From Psychrobacter sp. JCM 18900 (GTDB lineage: Bacteria > Pseudomonadota > Gammaproteobacteria > Pseudomonadales > Moraxellaceae): a DNA stretch of 64,000 bases. Below are positions 40,405 through 50,379 of this stretch, piece by piece (within the stretch, counting starts at the first letter, position 1; the number at the start of each line of letters is the position of its first letter). Both the position numbers and the translations under genes were made by a program. The notes under the pieces were generated by a model. That model worked only from the letters and a program-made list of their open reading frames with translations. It searched no databases and was not told the DNA's origin. The stretch covers positions 676,806-740,805 of the forward strand of contig NZ_CAJHBL010000001.1 in NCBI RefSeq assembly GCF_904846625.1. The letters are read 5' to 3'.

Positions 40405-42213
40405 ATGCCACCTTTTGCGGCGCAGCAATCCTTATTCCGTGCTTATGATATTCGCGGTGTCAACCAGTATTTTACTAGCAGTTTTATACACGCGTTAGGC
40501 GATGCTTTTGCTACTCTCTACAATGCGCAGAACGGCCAACCGACTCAAAACATCAATGCTAATGCCTCTAATGCTAGTACCTCTGTTGATACTAAGCAAA
40601 ATGTTGTCGTTGTTGGTTATGACATGCGCATTGGCAGTGAAGCCATTGCACTTATGCTCTCTACTGTACTAGCTCAGCAGGGTTTACGCGTAATCCAATT
40701 AGGTCTGGTTACCACGCCGATGATGGCATTTTGGGCAGCGCAATATCAAGGCCATGGCATAGTCGTAACAGCGAGCCATTCCGCTAAAGACATACTAGGC
40801 ATCAAGTGGTTAGTAAATAACAAATCTCCTAGTAGCTCAGAGATACAGACGCTTTATCATCAGCTAACCGCTCATCATAGTTGTCACGCTTATCCCGATA
40901 ATCAAGCTAACAATCCTATCTTGCATTCAGAAAACATTGATAATAACTACGACTCAAAATTACCAATTGATTTGCTTGAGCAACTACCTACTCATCAAGT
41001 AGCAAACGTTTATATTGATGCTATTGAGCAGGTATTTGAACAATTATTTCAGCATAATTACTCGGCAATTGCAGCCAATCAGAAAAGCGCTTATAGACTT
41101 GATTTGGTCATAGTTATTGACTGTATGCATGGCGCAACTGGGCGTATTGCTCAACGCTTGTTCGAACGTTTTTGCCAACAGGTTATTTTTCTCAATGATA
41201 CACCAGATGGCAACTTTCCCCTTGGTAATCCAGACCCCACCGAACCAAATCGCCTAAACGAATTGCAACGAGCCGTTGTTTCGCACGCAGCAGATATAGG
41301 CTTAGCGTTTGATGGCGATGGCGATCGTTTGATGATCGTTGATAATAACGGCAAAATAGTTACGCCCGATCATTTGCTCTATCTATTGGCTCGTATTGCT
41401 ATTACTGAGCACCCTAACTCTCTTAGCAACTCTTTATTAGCATCTGAAGTTCTTTTCGATATTAAGTGCGCCCATCATTTGCCAAGACTGTTATCTGAGC
41501 TTGGTACTACACCTGTGATTAGCAAGACTGGCAGCAGCTTTATGCGCCAGCAGGTACAGCATCCTGACAATCAGATTGTCTTTGCTGGTGAATTATCAGG
41601 ACATTTCATCTTTAATGACAGCCGCTTTATTCCTTACGATGATGCGATGTATTCTGCATTACGGTTGCTGCATTGGCTTGACCAAGCTCATGATGATGCT
41701 AATGATAAAAAACCGCTAGCAGATATCATCCAAAGCTTGCCTACTATAGTCAGTACTGCTGACCATTACTTGCCAATGCCGCAGACGACTACTACCGACT
41801 GCTCACTTGTAGAGCAATTAACGAGATTTTGTCATTACTTGCAGTATCTAGTAGATATGTCTACTCATACTGATTCTTCATCTAGTCAGCAGTTAAAAGA
41901 TACTTGCCTGCCCGCCACAACATGCAAGTCATCAGCGTGTGCTTGCGCTACTGCGAAGTCGCAAGTAGCATTAAAACAGACGCATGAATTATTACCTGTA
42001 GGGACTAAGCTGAGCTGTATCGATGGTGTGCGTTTAGACTTTGCGCATGGCTTTGGCGTACTGCGTCAATCAAATACCAGTAATAGCCTGACCGCGCGCT
42101 TTGCAGGTGACAGTGTAAATGACCTAAAAGATATTCAGGCAACATTTGCCGCTTTATGCCGACCATTTAACGCAGCGTTAGCAGAACAGATTCTTGCTAT
42201 TCCCGCGGAGTAG
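40405..42213 (+). CDS. algC: Phosphomannomutase/phosphoglucomutase (AlgC-like) with inserts
   Basis: 602 residues versus ~460 for AlgC. Domain landmarks: RAYDIRG (12-18), phosphoserine loop T-A-S-H-S-A (Ser124; the usual following N-P is S-A), metal loop FDGDGDR (302-308), and sugar loop GELSGHFIF (395-403). Extra sequence lies in an N/A/S-rich insert (about 41-65), a Q/N-rich stretch near 150-200, and a Cys-rich insert near 498-518 with five Cys in about 20 residues. AAGGAG precedes the ATG. It would interconvert hexose 1- and 6-phosphates for LPS or exopolysaccharide precursors. Confidence 0.88.
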   Translation: MPPFAAQQSLFRAYDIRGVNQYFTSSFIHALGDAFATLYNAQNGQPTQNINANASNASTSVDTKQNVVVVGYDMRIGSEAIALMLSTVLAQQGLRVIQLGLVTTPMMAFWAAQYQGHGIVVTASHSAKDILGIKWLVNNKSPSSSEIQTLYHQLTAHHSCHAYPDNQANNPILHSENIDNNYDSKLPIDLLEQLPTHQVANVYIDAIEQVFEQLFQHNYSAIAANQKSAYRLDLVIVIDCMHGATGRIAQRLFERFCQQVIFLNDTPDGNFPLGNPDPTEPNRLNELQRAVVSHAADIGLAFDGDGDRLMIVDNNGKIVTPDHLLYLLARIAITEHPNSLSNSLLASEVLFDIKCAHHLPRLLSELGTTPVISKTGSSFMRQQVQHPDNQIVFAGELSGHFIFNDSRFIPYDDAMYSALRLLHWLDQAHDDANDKKPLADIIQSLPTIVSTADHYLPMPQTTTTDCSLVEQLTRFCHYLQYLVDMSTHTDSSSSQQLKDTCLPATTCKSSACACATAKSQVALKQTHELLPVGTKLSCIDGVRLDFAHGFGVLRQSNTSNSLTARFAGDSVNDLKDIQATFAALCRPFNAALAEQILAIPAE

Positions 42214-42281
42214 CCTCATAAAATATATAACTGTCTCATTAGACATAGTAGAAAAACAACCAATTTAAACCCGGCCCTTAG

Positions 42282-43202
<921 letters not shown>

Positions 43203-43241
43203 AAAAATATAGCAATACTAGATTAAAAAAACTAAGTGTAG

Positions 43242-43277
43242 AAAAGCCCGAGTTGATATAAACGCTCGGGCTTTTTT
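43242..43277 (+). terminator. Intrinsic terminator after argB
   Basis: Stem AAAAGCCCGAG / CTCGGGCTTTT with a 12-base loop and a T-run. Confidence 0.9.
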
Positions 43278-43328
43278 ATGCATTTTTATCTTTAATAATC
43301 AGCCTAGCTTAGTTTTTATAGCTCAATT

Positions 43329-43700
43329 TTACGAAAAAACTTTATCAAACTCAGATTCATCGAAGCCGCATAGTAATACTGCTTGATCTCTATCTGCCAC
43401 CTGACCTTCTACAATCGGACGTTTGATCATGCTGGTATTTTCCACGAGTAAATCTATCGCGGTGTCTACACTAGCATCAGCTGCTTGCTTTTGACTGTCA
43501 TCTAGTTTGCGCCATGTCGTACCGCGCTTATTGAGCACTTTGTCGATACCTAGCTCATTTACCCAACGCTGTACTGTTTCTTTATCGATACCTTGTTTTT
43601 TATAATCGTGAAAATCGTAGCTGACATCTAAATCGTCTAGCTTAGTAAACGCTTTTTTCATCGTGCTACAAGATTTGATACCGTAAATGGTGATGGTCAT
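43329..43700 (-). CDS. ArsC/Spx/YffB-family thioredoxin-fold protein
   Basis: 123 residues. It starts ITIYGIKSCSTMKKA, where the single active Cys of the YffB/ArsC family is followed by Ser rather than forming a CxxC pair. KRPIVEGQ near residue 93 is the conserved cis-Pro region. It resembles E. coli YffB, whose function is unclear (a glutathione-dependent reductase has been suggested). A true Spx regulator is unlikely in this group. Monocistronic, divergent from leuS. Confidence 0.88.
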   Translation of the reverse strand: MTITIYGIKSCSTMKKAFTKLDDLDVSYDFHDYKKQGIDKETVQRWVNELGIDKVLNKRGTTWRKLDDSQKQAADASVDTAIDLLVENTSMIKRPIVEGQVADRDQAVLLCGFDESEFDKVFS

Positions 43701-43926
43701 GATAAATCCTCATAAATATGCATTAATTTGTCTATTATACCTAAGGCTGACTGGATATAGAGAATGCTTTACTTTTAATCGTCAAACCTAGTAAGCAAGT
43801 GCATCATATCGTCGCAATTTTCGCCAAATTACGCTATGCTATGGCATTGTCAAATTCCACCTATTTTGATCAGTATTAAACAAATCCGTATTAAATAAAT
43901 CAGTATCAACCAATTTCGAGCCGACT

Positions 43927-46614
43927 ATGAGCAACGCCGTGACAGCAGACCAAACAGAAAACAACTATTACAACCCGCAAGCGATAGAAGCCGCGCAGCA
44001 AACCAAATGGGCAACTGACAAGCGCTTTGAAGTAAGCAATGAGCCAAGCGACAAGCCAAGCCGTTACATGCTGTCGATGTTCCCTTATCCAAGTGGTAAG
44101 CTGCATATGGGCCACGTTCGTAACTATACGATTTCTGACGTATTGAGCCGTTATTATCGTCTCAAAGGCTATGAAGTCATGCAGCCAATGGGCTGGGATG
44201 GTTTTGGCTTGCCAGCTGAAAACGCAGCGATTGCCAACCAAACGCCACCTGCGGCATGGACATTTGCCAATATTGACAGCATGCGCGCGCAGCTTAAATT
44301 GCTAGGCCTGTCTATTGACTGGTCACGTGAATTTGCCACTTGTAGCCCTGAGTATTATCAGTGGGAGCAGTGGTTATTTTTGCAATTGTACAAAAAAGGC
44401 TTGGTCTACAAAAAGCTGTCGACGGTCAATTGGGATCCTGTTGACAACACTGTCTTAGCAAACGAACAAGTTATCGATGGCAAAGGCTGGCGTAGTGGTG
44501 CTGCGGTCGAAAAACGTGACATACCTATGTACTACTTCAACATCACTGATTATGCTGATGAGCTATTGGATGATTTGGATCAGCTAGAAGGTCACTGGCC
44601 GTCTGAAGTACTAACCATGCAGCGCAACTGGATTGGTCGTAGTGCTGGTATGGAAGTCCACTTCCCTTATGAGCTTGCTGGTGAAGAAAACACCTTAGAT
44701 GTGTTCACCACTCGTCCTGACACCTTGATGGGTGTGACTTATGTCGCTGTTGCCGCAGAGCATCCACTTGCACAGTATGCCTCTGAGCAAGATGACGCAA
44801 TCGCCCAATTCTGTGCCCTTTGTAAAAAAGGCTCAGTTGCTGAAGCTGATCTGGCCAAAGCTGAAAAAATCGGTATGGATACAGGTCTAACCGTCACGCA
44901 TCCATTAACTGGTGAAGAGGTTCCAGTTTGGGTTGCCAACTACGTACTGATGAGCTACGGCTCAGGTGCAGTGATGGCAGTACCTGCTCACGATGAGCGC
45001 GACTATGAATTTGCGGTTAAGTACGACCTACCAATCAAACAGGTCATCAATACCCCTGATGGCTATTTTGATGAGCTAAAAGCAGATGCCAAAGCGAACG
45101 ATAGTGAAGTCAATCTTGCTTATACTGAACGCAACACTTTGGTTAATTCAGGTGAGTTTGACGGTCTAGATTTTGAGCAAGCATTTGAAGCAATGCTAGC
45201 CAAACTTGAGCCAAAAGAGCTGGCTAAGAAAAAGATCCAGTATCGCCTACGTGATTGGGGTGTATCTCGCCAGCGCTATTGGGGCTGCCCGATCCCAATG
45301 ATCAACTGTGAGCATTGTGGTACGGTACCTGTTGAAGAGCAAGACCTACCAGTTGTGTTGCCAACCGACGTCGTACCTGATGGTCGTGGTAATCCACTCA
45401 AGAACATCCCAGAGTTTGTCAATACCACTTGTCCTAAATGTGGCAACCCTGCTGAGCGCGAAACCGATACCTTTGACACATTCGTAGAGTCAAGCTGGTA
45501 CTATGCACGTTTTGCTAGTCCAAATGATGCGCAAAACATGGTCAACAAGTCTGCGGCCAATAAATGGTTGCCTGTTGACCAATACGTCGGCGGTGTCGAG
45601 CATGCGGTGATGCATCTGTTGTATGCGCGTTTCTTCCACAAGCTGATGCGTGACGAAAACTTAGTCACCGGCGACGAGCCATTTGCCAATCTAATGACCC
45701 AAGGTATGGTGCTCGCTGGTACGTTCTACCGCGTCAATGCGGATGGCAGTACGACCTATTACTTTGCAGAAGATATCGATATTGACTTCAACGAACGTGG
45801 TCAACCAATCAAAGCTATCTTGAAGTCAGACGGCCAGCCAGTGACGATTGGCAAAATCGAAAAAATGTCTAAATCAAAGAACAATGGCGTAGATCCGCAG
45901 CTAACTATTGATAAATATGGTGCTGATACGGTTCGTCTATATACGCTATTTACTGCGCCTGCGGATCAAACGCTTGAATGGTCAGATGACGCGCTAAAAG
46001 GCCCTTATAACTTTGTGAAAAAAGTATGGCGCATTGCAACCGACCATATGCAAGCGCTAACAGCCGCTAACATCAGCATTGATACGCTTAATAGTGCTAC
46101 CTTGAACACAGACGGTCTAAGCAAAGAAGCCAAAAACTTACGCCGTAAAACGCACGAAACGATTGCTAAGATTGATAGTGATTTGGGTGATCGTCTGGCA
46201 TTGAACACGCCAGTATCAAGCCTAATGGAACTTGCTAATGAGCTGACTGGCTTTAACGCTAGTAATGGGCAAGAGCTACACGTCAAACACGAAGCATTGA
46301 CCAATCTGCTAATTATGCTATCTGTATACGCGCCGCACGTTGGCGAGCATCTGCTTGAGCAGTTAGGTCTTGATACCTTAACGTTGGACTACCCAACCGT
46401 GGATGAAAGTGCGCTGGTACAGGACATGATCACGATGGTGGTACAGGTCAATGGTAAGATGCGTGGTAAGATGGATGTCGCACCGAACAGTGATCCTGAG
46501 CAGCTAAAAGAGCAAGCTCGTACCATGGAAAGCGTGGCAAAATTCATCACTGGCGAGATCAAAAAAGAAATCGTCGTTCCTAACAAACTGGTTAACATCG
46601 TGGTTGTAGGCTGA
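43927..46614 (+). CDS. leuS: Leucyl-tRNA synthetase
   Basis: 895 residues. Class I motifs: PYPSGKLHMGHVRNY (HIGH) near residue 58 and KMSKSKNNGVDP near residue 645. The CP1 editing domain has TTRPDTLMG and the Asp-containing AVPAHDERD. A zinc-ribbon-like CEHCGTVPV...CPKCGNP follows. Charges tRNA-Leu in the cytoplasm. Precedes lptE and holA on the same strand, the usual leuS-lptE-holA order, likely co-transcribed. Confidence 0.97.
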   Translation: MSNAVTADQTENNYYNPQAIEAAQQTKWATDKRFEVSNEPSDKPSRYMLSMFPYPSGKLHMGHVRNYTISDVLSRYYRLKGYEVMQPMGWDGFGLPAENAAIANQTPPAAWTFANIDSMRAQLKLLGLSIDWSREFATCSPEYYQWEQWLFLQLYKKGLVYKKLSTVNWDPVDNTVLANEQVIDGKGWRSGAAVEKRDIPMYYFNITDYADELLDDLDQLEGHWPSEVLTMQRNWIGRSAGMEVHFPYELAGEENTLDVFTTRPDTLMGVTYVAVAAEHPLAQYASEQDDAIAQFCALCKKGSVAEADLAKAEKIGMDTGLTVTHPLTGEEVPVWVANYVLMSYGSGAVMAVPAHDERDYEFAVKYDLPIKQVINTPDGYFDELKADAKANDSEVNLAYTERNTLVNSGEFDGLDFEQAFEAMLAKLEPKELAKKKIQYRLRDWGVSRQRYWGCPIPMINCEHCGTVPVEEQDLPVVLPTDVVPDGRGNPLKNIPEFVNTTCPKCGNPAERETDTFDTFVESSWYYARFASPNDAQNMVNKSAANKWLPVDQYVGGVEHAVMHLLYARFFHKLMRDENLVTGDEPFANLMTQGMVLAGTFYRVNADGSTTYYFAEDIDIDFNERGQPIKAILKSDGQPVTIGKIEKMSKSKNNGVDPQLTIDKYGADTVRLYTLFTAPADQTLEWSDDALKGPYNFVKKVWRIATDHMQALTAANISIDTLNSATLNTDGLSKEAKNLRRKTHETIAKIDSDLGDRLALNTPVSSLMELANELTGFNASNGQELHVKHEALTNLLIMLSVYAPHVGEHLLEQLGLDTLTLDYPTVDESALVQDMITMVVQVNGKMRGKMDVAPNSDPEQLKEQARTMESVAKFITGEIKKEIVVPNKLVNIVVVG

Positions 46615-46680
46615 GGTATCTTGAGCTAAGTATTTTAGGCTTAATGCTCTAAGCCTTCTTATCATATGAGGATAGCGTTT

Positions 46681-47394
46681 ATGTCATACAAGCATCGAGC
46701 TGAGCAGGCGCAACCAAGATTAAGCGCATACAGCCTAGCTAATAAAAAGTTCCACGGCCAAAAGTTCGGAGCAGTCTTACTTGCCACGCTGCCAATGTTT
46801 GCGGTGGTAGGTGCAGCCGCTGCTCTTAGCGGCTGCGGCTTTCAGCTGCGTGGCTACGACTCAGCGATGCTGCTTGACGTCGAAAAAACAGCAGTTATTA
46901 TCGAAGACAATCGCACCTCATTCCCGCTGAAACTACCATTGACGCGCCGCCTAAAGACGTTAGGTGTCGATGTTATTAGTAATATAAGCTCGGAAGAAGT
47001 TGCCCGCAATAACCAACAAGCAGGGGCTGAGTCTATTGCCGCTATCGACATCCGTAATGTACGTTTTAAGCGTTACGAATTGGTTGGCGTATTAACAGAA
47101 ATTCGCTTAGTACTATCAGCAGATGTCAGCTATCAAACGATGGAAAATGGTAAGCCTGTAACACTGAGCAACCCCATTCAGGTCGAGCGAAGCTATCAGT
47201 ACAACGAAGCATCTGTTAGTACTGACGATCAGCAAGGCGATCAGACTCGCGATTGGCTCTATGATACTTTAGCTCGCCGTATCACTGACCAGTATGTTGC
47301 TATCTCACTTCCTAAAGTCGCACCTGCTGCCAAACAATCTGTGCAAATGAATAAAGGCGTAACGCCAACCGTTGTCGTCGTACCACAACCGTAA
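46681..47394 (+). CDS. lptE: LPS-assembly lipoprotein LptE
   Basis: 237 residues. A long polar leader is followed by a hydrophobic signal and lipobox ending L-S-G-C (Cys at about 51 of this start), then GFQLRGYD, the start of the LptE fold. It plugs the LptD barrel in the outer membrane and helps insert LPS. ATG 46681 is chosen since GAGGA lies about 8 bases upstream; the frame could begin at 46666, but that would include the ribosome site. The ~30-residue n-region before the hydrophobic core is unusually long. Confidence 0.9.
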   Translation: MSYKHRAEQAQPRLSAYSLANKKFHGQKFGAVLLATLPMFAVVGAAAALSGCGFQLRGYDSAMLLDVEKTAVIIEDNRTSFPLKLPLTRRLKTLGVDVISNISSEEVARNNQQAGAESIAAIDIRNVRFKRYELVGVLTEIRLVLSADVSYQTMENGKPVTLSNPIQVERSYQYNEASVSTDDQQGDQTRDWLYDTLARRITDQYVAISLPKVAPAAKQSVQMNKGVTPTVVVVPQP

Positions 47395-47549
47395 TAGTTA
47401 GTCGTTCTGATTATCAAACGATACCATTTCTAGAAATATGACTAGCAAACTAAGCGAGTGTAAGTACTAGTAAGCTCGGCTAGCTTGACACTGCTGATCA
47501 TATTTTAGAGCTGGTATTACCTGCTCATCAACCTGTGTAACACCACGCT

Positions 47550-48650
47550 ATGCAAGATACTTTCATAAAAGCCTACCCAAAACTACTGCAGCCTTCCGTT
47601 GCGGTAGCTGGCTTGTGGCTGGCGCACGGTGACGAGCCATTACTCAGTCAATGGTTGATAGATGCGCTGCGTCCACACTGGCGCGCACAGAATTACGCAA
47701 TCAAACGTATAGAGTTGATTTCTGTCAAAAGCTGGCAAGAAGTACTATCCGAGCTTGGCAGCCAGTCTTTATTTGATGACGCTAGTGCCTTAATCGTGAC
47801 GGGCAACCATAAACCTGACAAAGCAGTTATCGCCGAGCTGGAACGTTTTGCGGTCGAGGCACAAGCTGGCACACATGGTCATAGTGTGTTGTGGCTCACA
47901 CCTAAGCAAGACAAACGCAGCCAGAGCAGCAAATGGTTTGCTCCTTTTGCGCAGTATGGCAATGTCATTGATTGCAATTTATACAATGAGCAGCAGCGCC
48001 AACAGCTACTACAAATACAAGCTCAGAAGTTTGGCTTACGATTGTCTCAAGAGGCGTGGCAGCTACTCATGTCACACACTGAGCATCATTTGCTAAGTGC
48101 TTATCAAACCCTATGGCGGTTGTCTTATCTGTTTGCACCGCAGCTAGTTGCTAATAACAGTACTAGTGAAAATAGTGCTAATGACAATAGCACCGAACAA
48201 TCTAATAGCTTTTCACAACCTGTGAATAATGTGGCATTGGATATTGCAGACCTACAAGCAGCGTTGGTCAGCGACGCGCAGTTTAGTGTGTTTGATTTGT
48301 CTGATGCGATGCTCGCGGGTAATAGTGCGCAGGTTGCCAAAATCATGTTTCAGCTAAAGTCGACCGATGAGCCCACTACTTTAGTACTCTGGGCTATTAG
48401 CAAAGACATGCGTCAAATCATTCAACTTATGGACGGTCAAGACCCTCAAGCATTAGGCATTTGGCGTAGTAAACAAGGGTTATACCAACAAGCCTGCCGC
48501 CGTCAGTCAAAACAACAAACGAGCGAATGGCCTGCCTTGCTTTACCGCTGTGACCAAGCTATCAAAGGTCTTATTCGCCAGCCAGCATGGGAGCTATTAT
48601 TGCAAGCGGCACTAGAGCTCGCAGGTAAGCGTTTATTTGCAATGCGCTAA
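47550..48650 (+). CDS. holA: DNA polymerase III subunit delta
   Basis: 366 residues. The N-terminal clamp-loader fold (LWLAHGDEPLLSQWLIDALR), SQSLFDDASALIVTG and the C-terminal collar domain match HolA. Delta opens the sliding clamp. A polar N/S/T insert (about residues 200-225) sits between domains II and III and lengthens the protein from ~343. There is no obvious Shine-Dalgarno sequence; translation may depend on the upstream genes. Confidence 0.93.
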   Translation: MQDTFIKAYPKLLQPSVAVAGLWLAHGDEPLLSQWLIDALRPHWRAQNYAIKRIELISVKSWQEVLSELGSQSLFDDASALIVTGNHKPDKAVIAELERFAVEAQAGTHGHSVLWLTPKQDKRSQSSKWFAPFAQYGNVIDCNLYNEQQRQQLLQIQAQKFGLRLSQEAWQLLMSHTEHHLLSAYQTLWRLSYLFAPQLVANNSTSENSANDNSTEQSNSFSQPVNNVALDIADLQAALVSDAQFSVFDLSDAMLAGNSAQVAKIMFQLKSTDEPTTLVLWAISKDMRQIIQLMDGQDPQALGIWRSKQGLYQQACRRQSKQQTSEWPALLYRCDQAIKGLIRQPAWELLLQAALELAGKRLFAMR

Positions 48651-48952
48651 GACTGATCCGCTTGTCACCACCTTTTATTGTTGCGCTTAGCTACGAGTTA
48701 TCCATCTCTTCTCTTACTGATTTATACGTTTTTCTTACTGGTTTATATATTTAAACGCTATAAATCCAGATTCTACTACCCTATTTTGTTCTCCTATAAT
48801 CTCCGTTTTATTGATTTTTAGTAAGCGTTTCTTTTCTGTACCTGTCTCTATTCTTGGCTACCTTAACCTTTCGTAAACTAATTTCCATTCCCTTTTGTAG
48901 GTGAAGTCTCTACTATATCTACACTTGATTTAATTGTGATTGGATTGTTGTC
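48651..48952. other. Intergenic region upstream of macA
   Basis: 302 bases, pyrimidine-rich on the + strand, expected to hold the macA promoter. I see no ORF, repeat or clear operator. Confidence 0.5.
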
Positions 48953-50278
48953 ATGCGCAAAATAAGCAAAAAGTCTGCTATCAAATGGGGTGTTATTGCC
49001 TTAATTATCGTAGCATTAGGGGCTTTGGCCTATACTTTTTTAAAACCAGAAGAAGCCACACCTAACTATTTAACCGCAACCGTTGAAGTCGGTGATATTG
49101 AAAACAATGTCATGGCGTCTGGTAAAGTAAAAGCGTTGAATACCGTCGATGTAGGGGCACAGGTATCTGGTGAAGTAAAACGCCTGTACGTTGAAGTCGG
49201 TGACGAAGTCAAACAAGGCGATTTGATTGCACAGATTGATCAAGTGACTCAGAAGAACAGCCTGAGCAATGAACAAGCCAGTCTTGAACAAAGCGAAGCC
49301 GCGCTACAAAGTGCGCAAGCAGAATCATTAAGCAAACAAGCCAGTCTAAAAAGTGCCTATGCTGATCTTGCCAGCCGTCAGTCTGAGCTCAAACAGGCAC
49401 AGTCTGATTTTGCACGCTTGCAAGACTTAGTCGCTATCGACGCTATCTCGCAGCAAGAATATGACACGCAAGCGACCAGTGTCGAGACCGCAAAAGCAGC
49501 CGTTGCCAATGCACGTGCAGCTATCGATACGGCAAAGGCTGCGATTGCGACTACCGAAGCCAATATCAACAGTCAGCAAGCGGCGCTACGCAAATCACGA
49601 ACCAACGTCAGTACTGCTGAAGAAGATTTAAGCTATACCACGATTCGCGCCCCGATATCAGGTACTGTCGTTTCTATTACGACTGAGCAAGGCACCACCG
49701 TCAATGCTAATCAAACAGCGCCTACATTAGTAACGCTAGCGGATTTATCGACCGTACGTATTAATGCGCAAATCTCGGAAGCTGACGTTATCAATGTCAA
49801 TGCTGGTATGCCCGCTTATTTCAATATCATCGGTAATCCAGACCAGCAGTATGATGCGACGTTGACTGCTATCGAACCTGCCCCAGAGCAAATCAGTAGT
49901 ACCAGCTCAACGGACGCTGCGATCTATTATGTCGGCTACGTAGAAGTACCAAACCCTGACCGCTTGTTCCGTATTGATATGACCGCGCAGATTTATATTA
50001 TCGTCAATGAAGCCAAAAACGCGCTGTTAGTACCGTCAACAGTGATACAAGAAAAGCGAGCTAAAGGTAAAGAAAAAGGCAAAGCGGCCACTGGTAAGTT
50101 TGTACGTGTATTAAAAGAGGACGGAACCGTAGAAGAGCGTACTGTAGAAGTCGGTATCGATAACCGAGTAAACGCGCAAATCTTAAGTGGTTTGAAAGAA
50201 GGGGAAGAAGTAATCATCAGTGAAGAAAGCGGTAAGAAATCAGGTAGCGGCCGTATCCCTGGTGGACCTCGAATGTAA
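48953..50278 (+). CDS. macA: Macrolide-type efflux periplasmic adaptor MacA
   Basis: 441 residues. N-terminal membrane anchor (about 12-30), then a lipoyl/barrel-sandwich half (SGKVKALNTVDVGAQVSGEV), a long alpha-hairpin rich in A/Q/S (about 95-225), second lipoyl half (YTTIRAPISGTVVSI), beta-barrel and C-terminal membrane-proximal domain. It links inner-membrane MacB to a TolC-type channel, which is not in the window. A Lys-rich insert KEKGKAATGK occurs near residue 370. Confidence 0.93.
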   Translation: MRKISKKSAIKWGVIALIIVALGALAYTFLKPEEATPNYLTATVEVGDIENNVMASGKVKALNTVDVGAQVSGEVKRLYVEVGDEVKQGDLIAQIDQVTQKNSLSNEQASLEQSEAALQSAQAESLSKQASLKSAYADLASRQSELKQAQSDFARLQDLVAIDAISQQEYDTQATSVETAKAAVANARAAIDTAKAAIATTEANINSQQAALRKSRTNVSTAEEDLSYTTIRAPISGTVVSITTEQGTTVNANQTAPTLVTLADLSTVRINAQISEADVINVNAGMPAYFNIIGNPDQQYDATLTAIEPAPEQISSTSSTDAAIYYVGYVEVPNPDRLFRIDMTAQIYIIVNEAKNALLVPSTVIQEKRAKGKEKGKAATGKFVRVLKEDGTVEERTVEVGIDNRVNAQILSGLKEGEEVIISEESGKKSGSGRIPGGPRM

Positions 50279-50304
50279 CTTGTTCTTTGACTATGTTGAA
50301 TAAA

Positions 50305-50333
50305 AAAGGGCTTGTTAAACATAGCAGCCCTTT
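50305..50333 (+). terminator. Hairpin between macA and macB
   Basis: AAAGGGCT / AGCCCTTT with a 13-base loop and only a short T-tract. It may attenuate rather than end transcription, lowering macB relative to macA. Confidence 0.5.
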
Positions 50334-50379
50334 CATAACAACACCATAACGCTTATTAGCCTTTATTAAAGACACTGCT

